Shown here in pieces: positions 17,701-26,365 of a DNA stretch of 64,000 nucleotides. Under the pieces are notes generated by a model. It was not told the origin of the DNA, made no database searches, and saw only the letters and a program-made list of their open reading frames with translations. The number at the start of each line of letters is the position of its first letter. The first letter of the stretch is position 1. The DNA is from Vibrio nereis NBRC 15637 (GTDB lineage: Bacteria > Pseudomonadota > Gammaproteobacteria > Enterobacterales > Vibrionaceae). Both the position numbers and the translations under genes were made by a program. The stretch spans positions 62,001 through 126,000 of the forward strand of contig NZ_BCUD01000008.1 of assembly GCF_001591105.1 (NCBI RefSeq), in the 5' to 3' direction.

Positions 17701-18243
17701 ATGCGCAACTTAAAATTGGGCGTAACCTGTTTATTTGCTTTTGTAGCGGCAGGCTGCGCCCAGCAACAGGCCCCAAGCCACTCTAATGTTGTCACCCCGA
17801 GCGAGTTTAACGTAGTTTTGGACCAAAATTATGAACGCGCCATGGCCATCGTTATCGACGAAACAATTGGTAAAGTCAAAAAAATTGATCAGCAAATTGT
17901 TATTCAGCTAAAAGGCGACCATAGCTTTGCTTACAATAGCTCTGAAGTCTTGCCCGAAGGTAAACTTGTATTGAAGCAACTTTCCGCTTTACTCGTTGAC
18001 CTGCCAAAATCACAAGTGTTCATCGGTGGTCATACAGATAGCTCTGGCTCAGACGAATACAACAAAAAGCTATCCATGCAGCGAGCTGAATCTGTTGCTT
18101 TGTTCTTTATCAATCAAGGCGTCGATGAAGCACGTGTAGGCGCATTTGGATTTGGTGAGAAAGCTCCTATTTCTGATAATGCAACACGCCAAGGGCGCGA
18201 AGAAAACCGCCGAATTGAGTTGCGTATCACCCCAAAAATTTAA
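17701..18243 (+). CDS. OmpA-family peptidoglycan-binding lipoprotein
   Basis: A 180-residue lipoprotein. Signal peptide MRNLKLGVTCLFAFVAAGC ends in the lipobox VAAGC (Cys19), then a short linker leads to a C-terminal OmpA-like domain. Domain motifs are VLPEGKLVLKQLSALL, GGHTDSSGSDEYNKKLSMQRA (the diaminopimelate-binding NxxLSxxRA-like motif) and GFGEKAPISDNATRQGREENRR. It should anchor the outer membrane to the cell wall. Pal-like in design, but not next to tol genes, so it is a Pal-related paralogue. Confidence 0.88.
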   Translation: MRNLKLGVTCLFAFVAAGCAQQQAPSHSNVVTPSEFNVVLDQNYERAMAIVIDETIGKVKKIDQQIVIQLKGDHSFAYNSSEVLPEGKLVLKQLSALLVDLPKSQVFIGGHTDSSGSDEYNKKLSMQRAESVALFFINQGVDEARVGAFGFGEKAPISDNATRQGREENRRIELRITPKI

Positions 18244-18250
18244 GACACAA

Positions 18251-18283
18251 ACCGCGAGCTTTACTCAGCCTTAAGCTCGCGGT
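18251..18283 (+). terminator. hairpin after the OmpA lipoprotein gene
   Basis: A perfect 11-bp GC-rich stem (ACCGCGAGCTT / AAGCTCGCGGT) with an 11-base loop, 8 bases after the stop codon. The downstream tract ATTCGTCC has few Ts, so termination may be incomplete. Confidence 0.55.
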
Positions 18284-18468
18284 ATTCGTCCCCCATCCTT
18301 TCAGAATTATTTCTACCTTACCGAACTGTGGTTGAACGACCAATTGAAAGCCGTGAGTACAGCGGTAATAAGTCCAACTAGCAGTTTAATGAGTAATGTT
18401 TGTCACGTCAGAAGATGATAAAATCCCACGCTATGCCAATTAGAATCATTAACAACTAAGGATTTGGG

Positions 18469-19275
18469 ATGAAAGTAATTTCTTTCAACATCAATGGCCT
18501 GCGTGCTCGCTTACACCAACTGCAGGCGGTAATTGATAAACATCAGCCCGATGTTATCGGTCTTCAAGAGATCAAAGTTCACGACGAGGCCTTCCCGATC
18601 GACGCTGTTGAAGCGATGGGCTACAAGGTTTACTTCCACGGACAGAAAGCGCACTACGGCGTCGCGATGCTGTGTAAAAAAGAGCCTATATCAATTCAGA
18701 AAGGCTTCCCTACTGATAATGAAGAACATCAAAAACGTATGATCATGGCAACGTTTGAAGATGAAAATGGCGAGAAAGTAACAGTACTGAATGGTTACTT
18801 CCCGCAAGGCGACAACATCAGCCACGAGACTAAATTCCCGTACAAACGTCAGTTTTACCAAGACCTTATGGGCTACTTGAATGAGCACCACACCAGCGAA
18901 GAACAACTGATCGTAATGGGTGACATTAACATCAGCCCGATTGATTCAGACATCGGTATCGGCGAGCCAAACCGCAAACGCTGGTTGAAAACGGGTAAAT
19001 GTTCATTCCAGCCTATTGAGCGTGAATGGTTAAAGACGTTAATGGATTGGGGTTTTGTTGATACGTTCCGTCAGATCCATCCGGATGTGAATGATCGTTT
19101 TTCGTGGTTTGATTACCGCTCTCGCGGTTTTGATGATAACCGAGGCCTGCGTATTGATGTGATTCTTGCAACACCTAAATTGGCAGCGAAGTGTGTTGAA
19201 TCTGACATCGACTACGAGCTACGTGGTATTGAAAAGCCATCTGATCACGCGCCTATCTGGTCAACGTTCCAGTAA
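18469..19275 (+). CDS. xthA: exodeoxyribonuclease III
   Basis: A 268-residue ExoIII/AP endonuclease that cleaves abasic sites and degrades duplex DNA from 3' ends. Motifs run in order: [15 protein letters not shown] with the metal-binding Asn, [14 protein letters not shown] with catalytic Glu34, NGYFPQGDN with the active-site Tyr, [38 protein letters not shown] and the final SDHAPIW with catalytic His. Length equals the E. coli enzyme. It converges on fabV with a shared terminator between them. Confidence 0.96.
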   Translation: MKVISFNINGLRARLHQLQAVIDKHQPDVIGLQEIKVHDEAFPIDAVEAMGYKVYFHGQKAHYGVAMLCKKEPISIQKGFPTDNEEHQKRMIMATFEDENGEKVTVLNGYFPQGDNISHETKFPYKRQFYQDLMGYLNEHHTSEEQLIVMGDINISPIDSDIGIGEPNRKRWLKTGKCSFQPIEREWLKTLMDWGFVDTFRQIHPDVNDRFSWFDYRSRGFDDNRGLRIDVILATPKLAAKCVESDIDYELRGIEKPSDHAPIWSTFQ

Positions 19276-19297
19276 TTTTTCTAGACAGCTAGATACA

Positions 19298-19325
19298 AAA
19301 AATCCGGTGCATGCACCGGATTTTT
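19298..19325. terminator. bidirectional terminator xthA / fabV
   Basis: A self-complementary hairpin (AAATCCGGTGCATGCACCGGATTT) with A-tract on the left and T-tract on the right, so it can stop both converging transcripts. Confidence 0.9.
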
Positions 19326-19348
19326 AATTCTCTAACTAATACCACTGA

Positions 19349-20551
19349 TTAGATAGCGATGAAATCAGCTTTTACGGCTGGGTTTACGTCTGCTTCGTAA
19401 TCCACACCGTCAACGCCAAAGCCAAATAGCTTCAAGAACTCTTCTTTGTACTCAACGTAGTCAGTTAGCTCTTTTAAGTTTTCAGTGGTAATTTGTGGCC
19501 ACAGCTCACGACAATGCTGTTGAATGTCATCACGCAGTTCCCAGTCATCCAAACGTAGACGGTTCACTTCATCTACTTCTGCTGCACTGCCGTCTTCTTT
19601 GTATAGACGCTCGCTGAACATACGGTAGATTTGTTCCATACAACCTTCGTGTACGCCTTCTTCACGCATCTTCTTGAACACCATTGCGATGTAAAGAGGC
19701 ATAACTGGAATTGCAGAACTTGCCTGAGTCACAACAGACTTAAGAACTGCTACGTTTGCGCTGCCGCCAGTTGCTGCAAGCTTCTCGTTAAGCGCTGCTG
19801 CTGCACGGTCTAGGTCCATTTTCGCTTTACCTAGCGCGCCATCCCAGTAGATTGGCCAAGTAAGCTCAGTACCGATGTAGCTGTACGCCACGGTCTTACA
19901 ACCTTCAGCCAGAACGCCTGCTTCAGAAAGAGCATTCATCCAAAGTTCCCAATCTTCACCGCCCATTACGGTTACAGTGTCTTTGATCTCTTCTTCTGTT
20001 GCTGGCTCTACGCTTGCTTCGATGATCACATCTTTGTTGGTATCAACCGCTGTTGATGTGTAAGTTTCACCGATTGGTTTTAGAGATGAACGAACCAGTT
20101 CACCTGTCTCTGGCATTTTACGTACTGGAGAAGCCAGTGAGTAAACCACCATATCGATCTGACCTAGGTCTTCTTTGATCAGCTCGATTGTTTTCTGTTT
20201 CGCTTCGTTTGAAAAAGCGTCGCCGTTTAGGCTTTTTGCGTACAGACCTTCTTCACGCGCTAGCTTTTCAAATGCTGCTGCGTTGTAGAAACCCGCTGTA
20301 CCAGGCTTCTTCTCAGTACCTTCTTTTTCAAAGAAAACACCGATAGTTGATGCACCGCCACCAAATGCCGCAGCGATACGAGAAGATAGACCGTAGCCAC
20401 TTGAAGCACCGACAACAAGCACGCGCTTAGGTGCGTTTTTGATTGGGCCTTGCGCTTTTGTGTAAGCAATTTGTTCTTTTACGTTTGCTTCACAACCCAC
20501 TGGGTGCGTTGTGGTACAGATAAATCCACGAATTCTAGGTTTGATGATCAT
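19349..20551 (-). CDS. fabV: enoyl-ACP reductase FabV
   Basis: A 400-residue NADH-dependent enoyl-ACP reductase of the FabV class, first described in Vibrio cholerae and naturally triclosan-resistant. Signatures are the start [20 protein letters not shown], the cofactor loop [21 protein letters not shown] near 50-70, and the catalytic Tyr-x8-Lys in [13 protein letters not shown]. The ATG at 20551 matches the known N-terminus; an upstream TTG would add two residues. It carries out the last step of each fatty-acid elongation cycle. No fabI is in the window. Confidence 0.96.
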   Translation of the reverse strand: MIIKPRIRGFICTTTHPVGCEANVKEQIAYTKAQGPIKNAPKRVLVVGASSGYGLSSRIAAAFGGGASTIGVFFEKEGTEKKPGTAGFYNAAAFEKLAREEGLYAKSLNGDAFSNEAKQKTIELIKEDLGQIDMVVYSLASPVRKMPETGELVRSSLKPIGETYTSTAVDTNKDVIIEASVEPATEEEIKDTVTVMGGEDWELWMNALSEAGVLAEGCKTVAYSYIGTELTWPIYWDGALGKAKMDLDRAAAALNEKLAATGGSANVAVLKSVVTQASSAIPVMPLYIAMVFKKMREEGVHEGCMEQIYRMFSERLYKEDGSAAEVDEVNRLRLDDWELRDDIQQHCRELWPQITTENLKELTDYVEYKEEFLKLFGFGVDGVDYEADVNPAVKADFIAI

Positions 20552-20680
20552 ATTCAACTTCCTTTACAAAACCCCGCTAGGATAAAAGGTTCACCGCCAG
20601 ATCGCATCTAATTTCTGTAAAAATGTCGCCAAAATGCAAGTGGTTGGATCACTTTTAGGTAGCCACCTTGAACAAAACAA

Positions 20681-20708
20681 AGAAAGGCATCACAATTGAT
20701 GCCTTTCT
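20681..20708 (-). terminator. rho-independent terminator of fadE
   Basis: A perfect 12-bp stem (AGAAAGGCATCA / TGATGCCTTTCT) with a CAAT loop, followed on the minus strand by TTGTTTTGTTC. It lies 28 bases beyond the fadE stop. Confidence 0.85.
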
Positions 20709-20735
20709 GTTCTTTATGATAGCAAAGTGTTTGAT

Positions 20736-23021
20736 TTAAGCGACGCTATCAAGTTTGCGCTTTACTTCTTGGTCGTGTGTCCTCACTTCGCTAAAGTCGT
20801 GACTAAAGTGATCCACTTGTATTGCTTTGTAACGCAAAGCCTCCGCTTTCAGGATTTTATCCACTTCTTCCTGCGTTAATACGTTCGCTTCCAACGCCTG
20901 AGCAAGTCGATCTTTCAATAGCCCTTTACGCGCTACTTTGCCTTCTTTGGCGGCTGTCATCAGCTTACGTTCTAGGCTCTTAATGCCGTGCATTGCCAAA
21001 AACGCATTTTCCATCAGGCCAACACTGTCATCTTCGTCTTTGCCGATGTAGCAAAGATGCGTTAATCGGTCTCGATGCGCGCCTGGTGTCATTAGGCTTT
21101 CTGCAATATTAAGTGTTAAGTTGTCACTCGGTTTTTGATAATGGTTACCAAGTGGGAAGATCAACACTTTCAGCAAACGTCCAACCGATTTTTGCGGGTA
21201 GTTAGCAAACGCTTCTTGCAGTGATTTCGCCGCGCTGTATAGACAATGTTGAACGGCATAATGCACATAGTTTAAGTCTTCTTGCTGACGACCTTCGTCT
21301 TCGTATTTCTTCAGTGCCGCAGATGCCATGTAAAGGTGCGCAAGCACGTCCCCCAGCCTTGCTGAGATCATCTCTTTACGTTTCAGATCGCCACCCAATG
21401 TTGCCATTGCGATATCCGCACTGACCGCTAACGCCCGACTAAGGCGCGTCATCTCTTTGTAATAAGGCTGCGTTGGGCCGCTCATGCCTGCTTTGATAAA
21501 GCGAGATCCCGTCAGCGCCGCACCAAACGCACCAAAGGTATTCTTCGTTGCGTGACCAATATGCTTAAACAGCAGCTTATCAAACTCTTTTGCACCCTGT
21601 TTTTCATCAGGGTTTGCCGCGGCTTCCATCTCTTTCAACACGTATGGGTGACAGCGTGTTGCACCTTGGCCAAAGATCATCAGGTTACGGGTCAAAATAT
21701 TCGCGCCTTCAACCGTAATCGCGACTGGAATACCGAGATAGTGCGTCGCCAGATAGTTCATCGGCCCGTCTTGAATCGCACGACCCGAGTGGATATCCAT
21801 AGAATCGTCAAGAATGGTACGCGCCATCTCTGTCATGTGATATTTAGCAATCGCGGTGACAATACCCGGCTTCTCTTTCAGGTCCAGTGAAGTGGTGGTC
21901 AGTGTGCGAGTCGCTTCAAGCAAGTAAGTTAGACCACCAATGCGGCCCAAAGCCTCAGCGACACCTTCAAACTTACCAATCGACATACCAAACTGCTTAC
22001 GTACGTAAGAGTATGCGCCTGTGGTTCGAGAGGTTAAATGACCAATCGCAGCGCCTAGAGCGGGCAAAGAAATACCACGACCAGCTGATAAGCATTCCAC
22101 CAGCATACGCCAGCCTTTACCGGCGTATTCTTGACCACCGATGAGCCAATCCATAGGGATAAACACATCTTCACCACGGGTTGGTCCGTTCATAAACGCG
22201 AGGCCAATTGGATCATGACGCTCCCCAATCTCGACCCCGTTATGATCAGCTGGGATGAGCGCGCAAGTAATCCCGATGTCTTTCTTATCACCCATCAGAC
22301 CATCTGGATCGTACATTTTGAATGCCAAACCAAGCACAGTCGCTACCGGTGCCAAAGTAATGTAACGTTTGTTCCAGCTCACTCGAACACCAAGCACTTC
22401 TTTGCCTTCGTGTTCACCGTAACAAACAATACCTTCATCAGGGATACCGCCCGCATCCGATCCTGCCTCTGGCCCCGTCAGTGCAAAACAAGGGATATCG
22501 GTACCGTCTGCTAAGCGAGGCAACCAGTAATCTTTCTGCTCTTGCGTACCGTAATGAGAAAGCAGCTCACCCGGGCCAAGAGAATTAGGTACCATCACCG
22601 TGACTGCGGTACTGATACTGCGCGTTGCGATGCGAGAAACGATGGTGGAGTTTGCCAGTGAAGAGAACGCACGACCGCCGTACTCTTTCGAAATAATCAG
22701 AGAGAAGAAACGCTCTTTACGCAGGTAATCCCAAACTTCTTTGGGCAAATCGCGATCCTCTTTGACGATTTTATGATCGTCCAGCATCGCCAACAGCGTT
22801 TCTAGCTCGTTATCCATAAAGGACTGCTCTTCCGCTGTCAGAGCTGGTTTAGGGTAATGATGAAGCTTGTTGAAATCAGGATGACCCGAGAATAACTCTC
22901 CATCCCACCACACGCTGCCCGCTTCCATTGCTTCTTTCTCTGTGCTGGATAAGGGTGGTAGTACTTTCTTAAACAATTTGAAAGCCGGGTCACTTACCCA
23001 TTTTCTTCTTAGAGAGCTCAT
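20736..23021 (-). CDS. fadE: acyl-CoA dehydrogenase FadE (short type)
   Basis: A 761-residue FadE-type acyl-CoA dehydrogenase performing the first oxidation of beta-oxidation. Family segments include SLIISKEYGGRAFSSLANS, FALTGPEAGSDAGGIPD, KRYITLAPVATVLGLAFK and the DDSMDIHSGRAIQDGP and ITVEGANILTRNLMIFGQGA region. A FadE-specific C-terminal domain of about 280 residues follows. It is shorter than E. coli FadE (814) because the hydrophobic N-terminal segment is absent. The ATG at 23021 has an AAGGATC site; an upstream TTG is less likely. It follows the TetR gene by 68 bases in the same direction. Confidence 0.9.
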   Translation of the reverse strand: MSSLRRKWVSDPAFKLFKKVLPPLSSTEKEAMEAGSVWWDGELFSGHPDFNKLHHYPKPALTAEEQSFMDNELETLLAMLDDHKIVKEDRDLPKEVWDYLRKERFFSLIISKEYGGRAFSSLANSTIVSRIATRSISTAVTVMVPNSLGPGELLSHYGTQEQKDYWLPRLADGTDIPCFALTGPEAGSDAGGIPDEGIVCYGEHEGKEVLGVRVSWNKRYITLAPVATVLGLAFKMYDPDGLMGDKKDIGITCALIPADHNGVEIGERHDPIGLAFMNGPTRGEDVFIPMDWLIGGQEYAGKGWRMLVECLSAGRGISLPALGAAIGHLTSRTTGAYSYVRKQFGMSIGKFEGVAEALGRIGGLTYLLEATRTLTTTSLDLKEKPGIVTAIAKYHMTEMARTILDDSMDIHSGRAIQDGPMNYLATHYLGIPVAITVEGANILTRNLMIFGQGATRCHPYVLKEMEAAANPDEKQGAKEFDKLLFKHIGHATKNTFGAFGAALTGSRFIKAGMSGPTQPYYKEMTRLSRALAVSADIAMATLGGDLKRKEMISARLGDVLAHLYMASAALKKYEDEGRQQEDLNYVHYAVQHCLYSAAKSLQEAFANYPQKSVGRLLKVLIFPLGNHYQKPSDNLTLNIAESLMTPGAHRDRLTHLCYIGKDEDDSVGLMENAFLAMHGIKSLERKLMTAAKEGKVARKGLLKDRLAQALEANVLTQEEVDKILKAEALRYKAIQVDHFSHDFSEVRTHDQEVKRKLDSVA

Positions 23022-23089
23022 AGTCAGATCCTTTTGTTCACCGTTGTGGTCCAATTTATTTTTGTTCTATGCGTATTTCTTGTTACAAC

Positions 23090-23716
23090 TCAGTCTGCAG
23101 CCACGCCTGCTGCTAAAAATGGTATTAATTGATCGACAACTGACTTCGCATCCATTTGCTTGCCATAGTCGTTCTCTGCAATCTCAAGTAGTGCCTGGCT
23201 TGATGCCATCGTGAAAACACACGTGCCCAACGTAAAGTGCAAACGCCAAAACAACTCTTCTTGCGTTAATTTGGGATTAGCCTTCATCACCGAGTTGTTA
23301 AAAAGTGACAACGTATCTTCATAACGTGTGGTAATGAACCAGCGCAGGTGGCCCTGAACATCGGTATAGCCTCTGCCAATCAACAACATAAAACGACTGG
23401 TTCCGTTAGGACGCACATCGTTCAAAGACCAAAGCGGTGAGCGCATAGACTCAAACACATCTTCCATCTTGTAGCTGTCATTTAGATTGAGGTTAATCAG
23501 CGAGTCCTGCACCGCTGGCATAAACGCCTCTAAATACCGGTTGAGTACCGCCCTAACCAAGGTTTTCTTATCACCAAAGTGGTAGTTCACCGACGCAAGG
23601 TTCACCCCTGCTTTACTTGTGATGGTGCGCAGAGAAGTATCTTTAAAGCCGTGTTCTGCGAAGAGAGCTTCGGCAACATCTAAAATTTTTTCTTTGGTAC
23701 TGTTTCTGCCCGCCAT
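23090..23716 (-). CDS. TetR-family regulator of fatty-acid degradation (PsrA-like)
   Basis: A 208-residue TetR repressor. The N-terminal helix-turn-helix spans about 5-50 (STKEKILDVAEALFAEHGFKDTS, SKAGVNLASVNYHFGDKKTL) and the C-terminal ligand domain resembles CerR/PsrA-type regulators. The ATG at 23716 starts the usual short leader. It is co-directional with fadE, and its own promoter carries a TTAAAC-N4-GTTTAA palindrome of PsrA type. Predicted role: repression of itself and fadE, relieved by long-chain acyl-CoA or fatty acid. The ligand is inferred, not seen. Confidence 0.82.
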   Translation of the reverse strand: MAGRNSTKEKILDVAEALFAEHGFKDTSLRTITSKAGVNLASVNYHFGDKKTLVRAVLNRYLEAFMPAVQDSLINLNLNDSYKMEDVFESMRSPLWSLNDVRPNGTSRFMLLIGRGYTDVQGHLRWFITTRYEDTLSLFNNSVMKANPKLTQEELFWRLHFTLGTCVFTMASSQALLEIAENDYGKQMDAKSVVDQLIPFLAAGVAAD

Positions 23717-23730
23717 CTTAATCACTCGTA

Positions 23731-23746
23731 TTAAACACCTGTTTAA
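23731..23746 (-). promoter_or_regulatory. PsrA-like operator at the TetR-fadE promoter
   Basis: A perfect inverted repeat TTAAAC-ACCT-GTTTAA, 15 bases upstream of the regulator's ATG. It overlaps the -10 of a promoter made of TTGTTT (23772-23767), a 16-base spacer and TATTTT (23750-23745). The core AAAC-N4-GTTT is the PsrA box pattern reported in pseudomonads, and the position fits autorepression. Confidence 0.6.
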
Positions 23747-23800
23747 AATATACAACCGACACATTTAAACAACAAGTCATTAACATCACATTTTTACTTA

Positions 23801-23813
23801 TTGGTCAGACCAG
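23801..23813. promoter_or_regulatory. FadR-like box upstream of the TetR-fadE unit
   Basis: TTGGTCAGACCAG contains the perfect palindromic core TGGTC-A-GACCA, the centre of the gammaproteobacterial FadR site (CTGGTCNGACCNG). A second half TTGGTCAA follows at 23821-23828. It lies about 85-97 bases upstream of the regulator's start codon, about 30 bases above the -35. Confidence 0.5.
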
Positions 23814-24011
23814 AATATATTTTGGTCAATTTCATTAAGAAGAAAAAAAATTGAATTTTTTTCGCTTGGTAGGGAACTGAATGAAGAAGTGCCAGTCTGA
23901 ATAAGTGTAGATAGCAGAGCATGATATAAGTTTACAGGCCGTCTAAACTGTTTTCTTACTGACGCTATGAATTTACGCTGCTTTTTCTTATTAACTCCTA
24001 TATTTGTATCC

Positions 24012-24043
24012 GCCCAGAGCCAGATTGCTCTGGGCTTTTTTTA
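24012..24043 (+). terminator. orphan rho-independent terminator (possible sRNA or leader)
   Basis: A strong 9-bp stem (GCCCAGAGC / GCTCTGGGC) with a 6-base loop, followed by TTTTTTATT on the plus strand, about 88 bases before the ACC-deaminase-like gene. No plus-strand gene precedes it: the 414-base gap 23717-24130 otherwise holds only the TetR promoter, the FadR-like box and a 28-codon frame at 23967 that runs through the hairpin. It may end a small RNA or a premature leader transcript of the downstream gene. Confidence 0.7.
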
Positions 24044-24130
24044 TTCTCTGTCGTAAATCACTATCATTATTGAGCTTAGTCGGCATTTTTCGGTAAAATA
24101 TGCGGCTTATTTCCTGAAAGTACTGCGGTT

Positions 24131-25042
24131 ATGAAACTTACCGATACGCCCACCACCCAGCATGAATTTGACGACATCTTGTTTTACCTCAAACGAGATG
24201 ACCAACTACACAGCCACTTCAGCGGTAATAAAGCGCGTAAGTTCATGGCCTTGCTCGAACAGCCCCTCGACCATATCCAAACTTTGATCAGCTACGGCAG
24301 CGTTCAGTCGAATGCGATGTATTCACTTTCCGCACTTGCTGCGATCAAAGGTTGGGCATTTGAATTTTATGTCGACCACATTCCGAGTTGGTTAGTCGAA
24401 AATCCGAAAGGGAATTATCGTGCTGCGCTGGATTTAGGGGCGAAGATTAAAAAGGTGGATGAATCAGGTCTGCACCCTAGAGAGTATATTGAGCAAGTTC
24501 GCCAACCAGACGATAGCTGTTTGGTCGTGCCAGAGGGTGGACGCTTTAGACACGCAGAATCAGGCATAAAGCAACTCGCGAGTGAAATTTTGACTTGGAC
24601 TCGATTCGAAAGCCGTTCTGAATTCGTGGTTGCCCTACCATCTGGTACAGGTACGACAGCGCTGTATCTACACAAATATTTGAACCCTCATGGTATTGAA
24701 GTCATCACCTGTCCTTGTGTAGGCGGCAAATACTACCTAGAGCAGCAGTTTATGGAGTTAGGTGAGACAAGCTTTCCAACCATATTGGAACTGCCTAGAA
24801 AGCATCACTTTGGCAATATCTACAAACAGGATTACGTCACGTGGGCCGAACTGCTCGCACAGACGCACATCGAATTTGATCTGCTCTATGATCCTCTGAT
24901 GTGGCAATGCCTAAAGCCTTGGCATGCAGATAACTCACACAAAACTTTGATTTATTTGCATCAAGGCGGATTAATGGGCAATGAAAGTATGCTGCCCCGT
25001 TATGAGCGAAAATACGGGCTGTCGCCAAGCGCGGAAAACTAA
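24131..25042 (+). CDS. 1-aminocyclopropane-1-carboxylate deaminase / D-cysteine desulfhydrase family protein
   Basis: A 303-residue fold-type II PLP enzyme. The PLP lysine lies in HFSGNKARKFMAL (about residues 30-42), followed by SYGSVQSNAMYSLSALA, the phosphate-binding VALPSGTGTTALYL and a C-terminal YLHQGGLMGNESMLPRY. Family members deaminate ACC or desulfhydrate D-cysteine; marine gammaproteobacterial homologues are usually annotated only at family level. It is a single gene with a strong terminator shared with the converging lhgO operon. Confidence 0.82.
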   Translation: MKLTDTPTTQHEFDDILFYLKRDDQLHSHFSGNKARKFMALLEQPLDHIQTLISYGSVQSNAMYSLSALAAIKGWAFEFYVDHIPSWLVENPKGNYRAALDLGAKIKKVDESGLHPREYIEQVRQPDDSCLVVPEGGRFRHAESGIKQLASEILTWTRFESRSEFVVALPSGTGTTALYLHKYLNPHGIEVITCPCVGGKYYLEQQFMELGETSFPTILELPRKHHFGNIYKQDYVTWAELLAQTHIEFDLLYDPLMWQCLKPWHADNSHKTLIYLHQGGLMGNESMLPRYERKYGLSPSAEN

Positions 25043-25071
25043 TTCGCCCGTTGATGATCAAGCAAAACAAT

Positions 25072-25102
25072 AAAGCCAGCTATTTGTGTTAGCTGGCTTT
25101 TT
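25072..25102. terminator. terminator between the PLP gene and lhgO
   Basis: A 10-bp stem (AAGCCAGCTA / TAGCTGGCTT) with a 7-base loop, followed by TTTTTCG on the plus strand; an A-rich stretch on the left could also serve the converging lhgO operon. Confidence 0.85.
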
Positions 25103-25125
25103 CGTTCGCGCACTTCAACGACTGC

Positions 25126-26340
25126 TTAGGTGTTTTTCTCCATCACTTTTTCGCAGATGTATTCACCAATCGGCATCGCAGAAGTCGCCGCAGGTGAAGG
25201 TGCGTTACACACATGCAAACTTCTTGGACTTTCAGCAAACAGAAAATCGTGTACCAAGGTGCCGTCTTTCATCACAGCTTGTGCACGAATGCCAGCTGGA
25301 TAAGGTTTTAAATCGCTCACTTGAATACTCGGGCAATATTTGTTGACCAACTTTAGGTAGCCTGGTTTCCACCATGAGTTTTTAAACTCTACCAATCCCG
25401 TTTGTAAATGCTTAGCGGTTACCTTCCAAAAACCTGAAAAGTTCAGCATCTGCCAGGTATCTTTCAAGCTAAAGTTAACCGCGCCATACCCTTCTCGTTT
25501 CCAACCTTGTACCGCGTTTGGGCCAACGGTTACCGTACCGTCAATCATACGCGTTAGGTGAACGCCCAAGAACGGCAATTCAGGATCCGGGATTGGATAA
25601 ATAAGGTGATTCACCACTTGATTGTGTTTCTCATCCAATAGGTAATATTCACCGCGATACGGAACAATCTGGAAATCTGTCTCAATGCCCAGCATCTTAG
25701 TCATGCGATCCGCCATCAACCCCGAGCAAGTGATCATAAAGCGGCCGTTGATTTGCATTGTTTGGCCATCCACTTTACAGGTCAATTGTACTTCTTCAGC
25801 TAGTTCTTTCGCCGCGATGACTTCTGTGCCTAAACTTACCTGACCACCAATATTGATGAACTCTTGCGCCATCATTTCAGTGACTTTCTTATAGTTCACA
25901 ATACTGGTCGATTTGACCAAAATGGCACCTAGCCCGGTGATGTTTGGTTCCGCGAGCTTCAACTGAGCCTGATCAAGTAGCTCTACATCAATACCGTTTT
26001 CATGGCAGCGTTTATACAAAGCGTTCATGCGTTCCATTTCCGCGTTGTTGGTGGCCACCAGCAGTTTCCCGCAGTTCTCAACCGGAATGTTGTGCTTGGC
26101 GCAGAAGTCGATAGTTTTTTCAACGCCGCGCTTACAGAAATCCGCTTTGAGGCTACCGGGCGCGTAGTACACCCCCGCATGAATCACGCCGCTATTGTGT
26201 CCTGTCTGGTGCTTAGCAAAGCCTGATTCTTTTTCAATCAATAGAATCGACTTATTCGGATAAGCCTGTTGCAGTTGCCATGCGGTGGAAACACCCACGA
26301 TCCCACCACCGACAATAATATAATCGTACATTGCGTTCAT
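25126..26340 (-). CDS. lhgO: L-2-hydroxyglutarate oxidase LhgO
   Basis: A 404-residue FAD enzyme of the DAO family that oxidises L-2-hydroxyglutarate to 2-oxoglutarate at the membrane. It opens with YDYIIVGGGIVGVSTAWQLQ and LIEKESGFAKHQTGHNSGVIHAGVYY. Family-typical PGSLKADFCKRG, FLGVHLTRMIDGTVTVGPNAV and the C-terminal NAPSPAATSAMPIGEYI follow. The ATG at 26340 has an AGGA site 5 bases upstream; the second ATG three codons in has none. It is the last gene behind a TRAP-TAXI transporter, suggesting that its substrate is what the transporter brings in. Confidence 0.9.
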   Translation of the reverse strand: MNAMYDYIIVGGGIVGVSTAWQLQQAYPNKSILLIEKESGFAKHQTGHNSGVIHAGVYYAPGSLKADFCKRGVEKTIDFCAKHNIPVENCGKLLVATNNAEMERMNALYKRCHENGIDVELLDQAQLKLAEPNITGLGAILVKSTSIVNYKKVTEMMAQEFINIGGQVSLGTEVIAAKELAEEVQLTCKVDGQTMQINGRFMITCSGLMADRMTKMLGIETDFQIVPYRGEYYLLDEKHNQVVNHLIYPIPDPELPFLGVHLTRMIDGTVTVGPNAVQGWKREGYGAVNFSLKDTWQMLNFSGFWKVTAKHLQTGLVEFKNSWWKPGYLKLVNKYCPSIQVSDLKPYPAGIRAQAVMKDGTLVHDFLFAESPRSLHVCNAPSPAATSAMPIGEYICEKVMEKNT

Positions 26341-26365
26341 AAGATTCCTAAATCCATTTCTATCA

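Noticed and set aside
21552..22514. Series of plus-strand frames within fadE
   Set aside because: All lie antisense to conserved acyl-CoA dehydrogenase motifs and lack start signals.
23967..24053. 28-codon frame as a leader peptide for the PLP enzyme
   Set aside because: No ribosome site, no run of regulatory codons, and the frame simply passes through the terminator hairpin.
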